A stretch of DNA of 42,178 nucleotides from positions 1-42,178 of the IMG/VR virus record IMGVR_UViG_3300032315_001292, one strand, 5' to 3'. How positions within the stretch are numbered: position 1 is the first letter of the stretch; each line of letters begins with the position of its first letter. A program made the translations under genes and the position numbers. The notes beneath the pieces were generated by a model that searched no databases, was not told where the DNA came from, and saw only the letters and a program-made list of their open reading frames with translations. The DNA is from a virus. Shown here piece by piece: positions 37,897-42,178 of the stretch.

Positions 37897-37900
37897 TTCA
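37871..37900 (+). repeat. tnpB right-end hairpin and junction
   Basis: CCCAACCA, loop TCTTTAG, TGGTTGGG, then TAGTTCA. The stop codon TAG is in the junction. The next bases (CACATGGTATCAGACA) differ from those at the other copies, as expected for guide sequences. Confidence 0.75.
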
Positions 37901-37971
37901 CACATGGTATCAGACATGGTATTTCCTTGACAAATGGGTCACATTAATCCAATACTATATTTTTTTACAAT

Positions 37972-38547
37972 TCAATTTGAATTCAACTTGAACAATTCCA
38001 CATTTCCAACTTTAACGTAGTAATAAAAAAGATCTTTGATTTGTGAATGATCTGTAATTCCTTTTTCTTGGACTATTTTTCTGAATGTTTCTATAAATTT
38101 GATAAAATAAGTGAGAGGTACGTTTTTGTAATTTGGCATAATAGATTGTACCTCATTTTGAGATAACAACCCAACTTTCTGAAATTCTCGTAATTTTCTA
38201 ATCGCAAACTCGTCGGCAATATCCTCAATATATTTCATAAAATTTGCTGATTCTACTATTGGTTGTTCATTGAAATACATCAACCATTTTTTTGTTTGAC
38301 CATATTTTTTAAATTGATATGCATGTGCAAGTTCATGAAAAACGACGTATAAAAAGCTGACAAAGGAATATTTCAACACAGAAGAATCTATAATTACTCT
38401 ATCGTCCAAAGCAATTCCCAATGCGTGTTTAATCGGCATAAACTCAATTTCATCGACTCCTGAATTTTTAAGATACCTTTCGATTTCTTCTCTGTATTGT
38501 TGAGCCTCAGGGTTTTTTTCTATAATTATGTTGAGTAAATTTTTCAT
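37972..38547 (-). CDS. Tagged HExxH metallopeptidase-like protein
   Basis: About 191 residues from ATG 38547. N-terminus MKNLLNIIIEKNPEAQQYRE has the IIE tag. VVFHELAHAYQFKKYG is the zinc-binding helix; DIADEFAIRKLREF further on may give a third ligand. It is a minimal zincin (compare the larger HExxH proteins at 26.1 and 29.7 kb). It ends beside the tnpB right end. The longer upstream start would be TTG and would overlap the preceding gene, so the ATG is preferred. Confidence 0.7.
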   Translation of the reverse strand: MKNLLNIIIEKNPEAQQYREEIERYLKNSGVDEIEFMPIKHALGIALDDRVIIDSSVLKYSFVSFLYVVFHELAHAYQFKKYGQTKKWLMYFNEQPIVESANFMKYIEDIADEFAIRKLREFQKVGLLSQNEVQSIMPNYKNVPLTYFIKFIETFRKIVQEKGITDHSQIKDLFYYYVKVGNVELFKLNSN

Positions 38548-38564
38548 ACGTAATTCAATTGAAA

Positions 38565-39647
38565 TCAAGCAAACACATCAAAAAAAACATATTCACCATT
38601 TTTTATACCTACATTTCCATCGTGTAAGTCAAATTTATTGTATCCTACACCAAATTTTTCAATAGAATTTAATAATTTATACAAAGTTTGTTTAAAAGTT
38701 TCAAATTCAGGAATATTGACACTAGTTTTTGTTTTTTCTCTTATTTTTTTCAACCAAAAATCTTTCAATCGTCTATCATTTAAATAAATAGATCTTATTA
38801 CTGAAATATTTTTTTTATACCAATCTGACTCCCAGAGATATTGAAAACAAAACCACACATTATTTTTTTCTTCCTTAGAAAGTTTTTGAACTTTATCCAA
38901 ACAGATTACGTAAACTTTATCTCTTTTTGACGAGTTTGATTTTTGAAATCTTTTTATAAAGTTTTGAAAGTCTCTTTCGTATTTTTGTCTATCTTTTTTA
39001 TTCAAATTAAAATCTTTTCTTTGATCCTCTGGTGTATTCCAATAATCTGGACTGCGCATTTTTAAAAATAGTTCTTTTTTTTGCTCACGATTTAAAGGCT
39101 CATTCCTTGGGACGCCTAGTACAGAACTAAATGACAAATTGTTCGGTAAATCTATTTCTTTCACCCAATAATAATTGACAATTCCTGGATGAATTCCATT
39201 TTGTTTTTGGATTATTTCTTTTATTTTATCAGCTTCATGTTTATTTGTAGTAAATTTTAATATTACAGTTGAATTTTCAGGTTGTAGTATACCGAAAAAA
39301 TTATTTTGTGTGAAATTTGATGGTAAATTCAAATGTCCTTTCGGGGACATTGCAAAACCAAAAGCTCCCGCTCCAATAAAATTCAAATTTGAATTTGGAA
39401 AAATTTTTTGAATGAACTCTTTAATTGATAGTACATCATTTCCGAATGTACCTGCAAACTGATTACCATACTCTTTATTTGGTTTAAAATAAGGTTCTTT
39501 TTCTTTTTCTATTTTAATTGGTGGTCCACCAATAATTGTTTTATATTGTGTTTCGTCTGATGTTTTCGAATCTGTTGGGATATCGACATATTCCATCAAA
39601 AAATTTATTATTTGTTTGATTCTTGTAGTTTCTTTTAATAAATTCAT
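38565..39647 (-). CDS. Tagged protein-kinase-like protein
   Basis: A 360-residue protein. The tag is MNLLKETTRIKQIINFLME. The kinase-like core begins NFIGAGAFGFAMSP (glycine-rich loop, about residues 89-102), then VILKFTTNKHEADK with Lys131 and Glu138, and ends in KFDLHDGNVGIKNGEYVFFD, where Asp340, Asn345 and Asp357 match the catalytic loop and the metal-binding Asp. The last residues form the end of the fold. It therefore looks like an active kinase or phosphotransferase. Carried in the head it could phosphorylate host proteins as soon as the DNA enters, as T4 does with Alt (an ADP-ribosyltransferase). Confidence 0.78.
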   Translation of the reverse strand: MNLLKETTRIKQIINFLMEYVDIPTDSKTSDETQYKTIIGGPPIKIEKEKEPYFKPNKEYGNQFAGTFGNDVLSIKEFIQKIFPNSNLNFIGAGAFGFAMSPKGHLNLPSNFTQNNFFGILQPENSTVILKFTTNKHEADKIKEIIQKQNGIHPGIVNYYWVKEIDLPNNLSFSSVLGVPRNEPLNREQKKELFLKMRSPDYWNTPEDQRKDFNLNKKDRQKYERDFQNFIKRFQKSNSSKRDKVYVICLDKVQKLSKEEKNNVWFCFQYLWESDWYKKNISVIRSIYLNDRRLKDFWLKKIREKTKTSVNIPEFETFKQTLYKLLNSIEKFGVGYNKFDLHDGNVGIKNGEYVFFDVFA

Positions 39648-39716
39648 AAAGTATAAATATCATTTATAAACAATTATTAATATGTATTTCTAAAAAGTTA
39701 TTCAATTTCAAACTTG

Positions 39717-39746
39717 TTGAAATTTTCTAATTTATTACTATCTTTG
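39717..39746 (+). promoter_or_regulatory. Bacteroidota-type promoter
   Basis: TTG at 39717-39719, 19-20 bases, TATCTTTG ending at about 39746; the PspC-like ATG follows 22 bases later. Confidence 0.6.
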
Positions 39747-39768
39747 ATTTATAAAAGATATTTCAATT

Positions 39769-39939
39769 ATGAATGGTAGATTATATCGAGGTGATGGATA
39801 TATTGGAGGAGTTTGTGCTGGTCTTGGGGCATGGTCAGGTTTGCCTCCGATTTTATGGAGGATTGCATTTCTTTTCATTTTTCCCTACGCCTTTTGGATT
39901 TACATCATTTTATGGATCTTTCTCGAAAGAAATTTTTAA
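39769..39939 (+). CDS. PspC-domain small membrane protein
   Basis: A 56-residue protein starting NGRLYRGDGYIGGVCAGLGA, then WSGLPPILWRIAFLF and FPYAFWIYIILWIFLERNF. This is a minimal PspC domain: (L)YR....GGVCAGLA.., then P.L.R and the membrane helix. PspC senses and responds to membrane stress in bacteria; alone it may protect the membrane during infection. A different, longer frame overlaps it but has no protein-like features. It has a host-type promoter, so expression is likely early. Confidence 0.85.
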   Translation: MNGRLYRGDGYIGGVCAGLGAWSGLPPILWRIAFLFIFPYAFWIYIILWIFLERNF

Positions 39940-39950
39940 AATAAAAAAAT

Positions 39951-40166
39951 ATGACAGGAATTTTAAAAAAATAAAAAACAAATGATGGAAGTGGATGGTT
40001 TATTAATAATATTCCACTTCATACTGATGATATTGATAGTTTTGTTAATTACAATGAAAATGGCGAACTTATACATGATTATGAAAATAAAGAAGTGGAA
40101 TATTATGTGGAAGAATACAACCATAGTTTTTATGGTAAGTATGATGTTGTAAGGATATTGGTTTGA
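39951..40166 (+). pseudogene. Hypothetical frame with one in-frame TAA
   Basis: A frame reads ATG-ACA-GGA-ATT-TTA-AAA-AAA-TAA, then continues KTNDGSGWFINNIPLHTDD, then IDSFVNYNENGELIHDYENK to EYNHSFYGKYDVVRILV and TGA at 40166. The part after the stop has protein-like composition and no start codon of its own. The stop lies in an A-run, so a sequencing slip, a frameshift signal or a real nonsense mutation are possible. Confidence 0.45.
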
Positions 40167-40322
40167 TTTTTTATTTTATTATACATAACTACCGCATATA
40201 CGTAACTAAATATAACTAGTTATTTAATAGTCGGTTAGATTCAAATGATCTAAAAAATTATAAAGATTTGAAAAAAAAGTTTATACATTCTACTCATCCA
40301 AATCCATCAAAATCTCAATCAA
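40167..40322 (+). other. AT-rich intergenic region with a palindrome
   Basis: No gene. ATAACTAGTTAT at 40212-40223 is a perfect 12 bp palindrome, a candidate operator. The region also holds several short A/T runs. Confidence 0.35.
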
Positions 40323-40988
40323 ATGATCAATAACTTAGATCTAATCAAACCACTTTTGAACTTTGAAAATGAGGGTGATTTCTATATGCTATATGTATTC
40401 AAGCGTAAGAAAGATCAACCCGAGAGTGAAAGAGACAATCATCAATCGGTTCGCACCGTCAAAACATATTGTATCGAAAGTATTGATCACTTAGAAAAAC
40501 GATACGATGAAGTCAAACAACTTTGTGAAATGTTCAAGGCTCGGGCATATATCCACGTCCAAAAACAAAATCACCACGATGTTTCCTTAGATATGATGAT
40601 CTCACTTGCTGAGAGGATCCGAGGTGAACAACACAACCAAAAGAACCTATTCGACTCTGTGGTTGGCCAGCTCAAGACCAATGAGAAAAGGTGGATTGTG
40701 GACATTGATACCAAAGACCAAACTACCCTGTCCCACATTATGGATGTAATCAATAATGAATGTCGACCTTTTCGGACAAGGGCTGAAATCCATACTCATA
40801 AATCGGATGGCACGGTTGAAGTAAAAAACGATTATGTTTCAAAAGTTATTCAGATTATTCCAACAAAGAACGGATATCATATTATTACAGAACGATTCGA
40901 TGTCTTGGAGTTCAAAAAGAAATTTCCAGATATTGATATCCAAAAGAAAAATCCAACGCTACTTTATTTACCACACACCCTTTCTTGA
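40323..40988 (+). CDS. Conserved hypothetical phage protein
   Basis: A 221-residue protein. Distinctive segments: FYMLYVFKRKKDQPESERD, RTVKTYCIESIDHLEKRYDE, AYIHVQKQNHHDVSLDMM, then KRWIVDIDTKDQTT and NGYHIITERFDVLEFKKKF, and the end NPTLLYLPHTLS. The VDID pair and the later GYH-I strand resemble the metal and nucleotide core of archaeo-eukaryotic primase-like (AEP) folds, but this is weak. It is probably a DNA or RNA metabolism gene of large phages. Confidence 0.6.
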   Translation: MINNLDLIKPLLNFENEGDFYMLYVFKRKKDQPESERDNHQSVRTVKTYCIESIDHLEKRYDEVKQLCEMFKARAYIHVQKQNHHDVSLDMMISLAERIRGEQHNQKNLFDSVVGQLKTNEKRWIVDIDTKDQTTLSHIMDVINNECRPFRTRAEIHTHKSDGTVEVKNDYVSKVIQIIPTKNGYHIITERFDVLEFKKKFPDIDIQKKNPTLLYLPHTLS

Positions 40989-41031
40989 AAAAAAAATTTG
41001 AGTTCATAGATCATTTTACTCAAAACTTTTG

Positions 41032-41039
41032 TATATTTG
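41032..41039 (+). promoter_or_regulatory. Promoter -7 element
   Basis: TATATTTG 20 bases before the ATG at 41060. A TTTG lies 31 bases upstream, too far for a normal -33 element. Confidence 0.45.
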
Positions 41040-41059
41040 TGGTGTAAAAAAAAACGAAT

Positions 41060-41362
41060 ATGAAAACAATTTGGAAATTTTCAACCATTATAGAAGGACA
41101 AAAAAGGCAATTCAAGGAAAAGTTTACTTTGCAAATGCCAATGGGTGCAGAGATTTTGACCATCCAGACTGACGAAAAAAATAACCATCCTACAATTTGG
41201 GCACTAGTTGATCCACAAGCTGAGATGGAGGACCGATTCTTTGAGCTTTATGGAACTGGACACTCTATTCACGAGGATATGGGAATTGAAAGAAAATACA
41301 TTGGGACCTATCAGTATCAGAGGGGTGAGTTTGTAGGTCATATCTTTGAACGATTAAATTAA
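41060..41362 (+). CDS. Conserved small domain protein
   Basis: A 100-residue protein of a widespread bacterial and phage family of unknown function. MKTIWKF at the start, LQMPMGAEILTIQ, then IWALVDPQAEMEDRFFELYG and TGHSIHEDMG, IGTYQY and GHIFERL at the end are its conserved blocks. A host-type -7 element precedes it. It is co-directional with the membrane gene 4 bases downstream. Confidence 0.75.
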   Translation: MKTIWKFSTIIEGQKRQFKEKFTLQMPMGAEILTIQTDEKNNHPTIWALVDPQAEMEDRFFELYGTGHSIHEDMGIERKYIGTYQYQRGEFVGHIFERLN

Positions 41363-41366
41363 AGAA

Positions 41367-41726
41367 ATGAAAATATTGATAAAAGGATTCGTAAATTGGA
41401 TGAAAGAAGTGGGCTGGTTTGCCATTCCGCTTACCGTCTTTAATGTATTTTTTATTTGGTTGTTTGTATTCCACCAGGGCTCTTACTACCACTACAAAGT
41501 TCGCTTAACGTTCTGTGATAGCAGACCAGAAAGATATGTTCACCACTATGGGTTCAGGTGTACAGGAATTGTAACTGAAGGCAATGGAAGATATCACTCC
41601 AAGGCACTTAGCTCTTTTACTTATAAATCAGCAGACCATAGTCAGCATAAGGTGTTTAACGTTTGTGAGGCAGTTATTGTAGAAAAAGAATTTATAGGAG
41701 ATTATACCTGGCACGAAGTCCCATAA
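41367..41726 (+). CDS. Membrane protein
   Basis: A 119-residue protein with one strong transmembrane helix (GWFAIPLTVFNVFFIWLFVF, about residues 16-35) and a soluble C-terminal domain with two cysteines (LTFCDSRPERYV, FRCTGIVTEG). It starts 4 bases after the upstream gene. No family is recognised. Confidence 0.65.
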   Translation: MKILIKGFVNWMKEVGWFAIPLTVFNVFFIWLFVFHQGSYYHYKVRLTFCDSRPERYVHHYGFRCTGIVTEGNGRYHSKALSSFTYKSADHSQHKVFNVCEAVIVEKEFIGDYTWHEVP

Positions 41727-41752
41727 TTTATAGATGTTGGAGGTAAATTGTT

Positions 41753-41782
41753 TGAACTACCCAACCACTAAAGATGGTTGGG
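41753..41782 (-). repeat. tnpB right-end hairpin and junction, third copy
   Basis: The minus strand has the same stem CCCAACCA/TGGTTGGG with loop TCTTTAG, then TAGTTCA, followed by AACAATTTACCTCC. It marks the right end of the element at the window's edge. Confidence 0.75.
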
Positions 41783-42178
41783 ATTCTGAAACCAAGTTCA
41801 GAATTTTGGACGCCTCAGCGATTGTGCCAACGGGTGTTGGTCTTATTTCATCTCCACGTCTGTAATCGTCAGTTCCTGACGATATTTGTTTGTATCCTTC
41901 TTTAAGGATGTTTACGCTCGCATTTAAATCTCTATCTAATTTGGTATGACAAGACGGGCAAGACCACTCTCTATCATCTAATTTTAGATTTTGATTTATG
42001 TATCCACAACAATTACAAGTTTTAGAACTAGGAAAGAATCTATCAATTTTAACTATCTGTTTTTCATTCCATGCTGCTTTATAAGTTAAAAGTTCTATGA
42101 ACTTAGACCAGCTTGCATCAGAAATGTGTTTCGATAATTTATGATTTCTAATCATTCCTTTAATGTTCAGATCTTCTA
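41757..42178 (-). CDS. tnpB: TnpB nuclease, 3' part (runs off right edge)
   Basis: The frame is open from 42178 to a TAG at 41757, giving about 140 residues. EDLNIKG contains the RuvC Glu, followed by MIRNHKLSKHISDASWSKF, RFFPSSKTCNCCGYI, CPSCHTKLDRDLNASVNI (zinc finger and catalytic Asp), then the C-terminal tail KQISSGTDDYRRGDEIRPT and ending SQPSLVVG. It is related to, but not identical with, the 36.7 kb copy, which has a different C-tail. The 18.75 kb remnant is closest to this copy. Confidence 0.92.
   Translation of the reverse strand, partial: EDLNIKGMIRNHKLSKHISDASWSKFIELLTYKAAWNEKQIVKIDRFFPSSKTCNCCGYINQNLKLDDREWSCPSCHTKLDRDLNASVNILKEGYKQISSGTDDYRRGDEIRPTPVGTIAEASKILNLVSESQPSLVVG

Larger units (their letters stand above)
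36688..37904 (+). mobile_element. IS200/IS605-type tnpB-only element
   Basis: The element carries tnpB and no TnpA transposase. TATTTATAATAAAT at its left (36688) is repeated at the left of the 18.66 kb remnant. The right-end hairpin CCCAACCA/TGGTTGGG (37871-37893) with loop TCTTTAG is followed by TAGTTCA, as in the other two copies. Without TnpA it would move only with help in trans. Confidence 0.7.

Noticed and set aside
39773-39985. 70-residue frame beginning MVDYIEV
   Set aside because: It overlaps the PspC frame that starts 4 bases earlier, and the PspC frame has a family match and a membrane helix.
1-42178. Integrated prophage
   Set aside because: No integrase, attachment site or host gene is seen; the content and T4-like tags suggest a lytic phage genome.

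Overview
The window looks like part of a large, AT-rich, T4-like (myovirus-type) phage genome whose host is a Bacteroidota bacterium, probably a flavobacterium. Four things point to this host. Several promoters match the Bacteroidota form (TTTG or TTG, about 20 bases, then TAnnTTTG). One secreted protein ends in a type IX secretion (Por) sorting domain. Two boxA-like sites resemble those of Bacteroidota rRNA leaders. Most genes are short-spaced or overlapping (ATGA, GTGA, TAATG). No integrase, rRNA or host housekeeping gene is visible.

Layout. 1-2.8 kb: a cupin-like partial gene, a conserved phage gene, a GH19 endolysin and two tandem paralogues. 2.8-9.4 kb, minus strand: an operon for envelope and secreted proteins (coiled coil, holin-like, membrane protein, T9SS cargo with cohesin/dockerin-like domains, TM protein, CsgG-like lipoprotein, barrel-like exported protein, PA14 protein, small exported protein). 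9.4-18.3 kb: paralogous unknowns, a SET-domain protein, a C5 cytosine methyltransferase, a zinc-ribbon nuclease, and two proteins with WCT/GHCG motifs. 18.3-24.7 kb: an RNA-gene array. 24.8-39.7 kb: two candidate nucleases and a large set of proteins with short N-terminal helices ending in (L/I/V)xE. 36.7-37.9 kb: a complete TnpB gene. 39.7-42.2 kb: PspC-like, conserved and membrane proteins, and a second TnpB running off the edge.

The RNA array holds 23 recognisable tRNAs that together cover all 20 amino acids (including initiator Met, two Leu, two Ile). Interleaved with them are about ten tRNA-like RNAs that keep the acceptor, T arm and usually the D arm, but in which the anticodon arm is replaced by unrelated inserts of about 32 to 170 nt. 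Eight share the same acceptor (AGTCAGG with CCTGACT) and the same T arm. Between the tRNAs lie further RNAs closed by 6-11 bp terminal helices, at least two of which fold on paper as cloverleaf-like four-way junctions. A homing endonuclease, an IS605-type omega-RNA-like remnant and a terminator interrupt the array. Two promoter plus boxA leaders appear to drive it.

The second theme is the protein set with N-terminal tags. At least a dozen proteins (two kinase-like proteins, three HExxH proteins, an L,D-transpeptidase, a lysozyme-like and an NlpC/P60-like protein, a nuclease, an AT-hook protein) begin with a short helix ending in (L/I/V)xE. This is what a T4-type prohead protease cuts from capsid-targeted internal proteins. 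I infer that many are packaged in the head and delivered with the DNA. A TATTTATA box precedes many of these genes and may be a phage late promoter.
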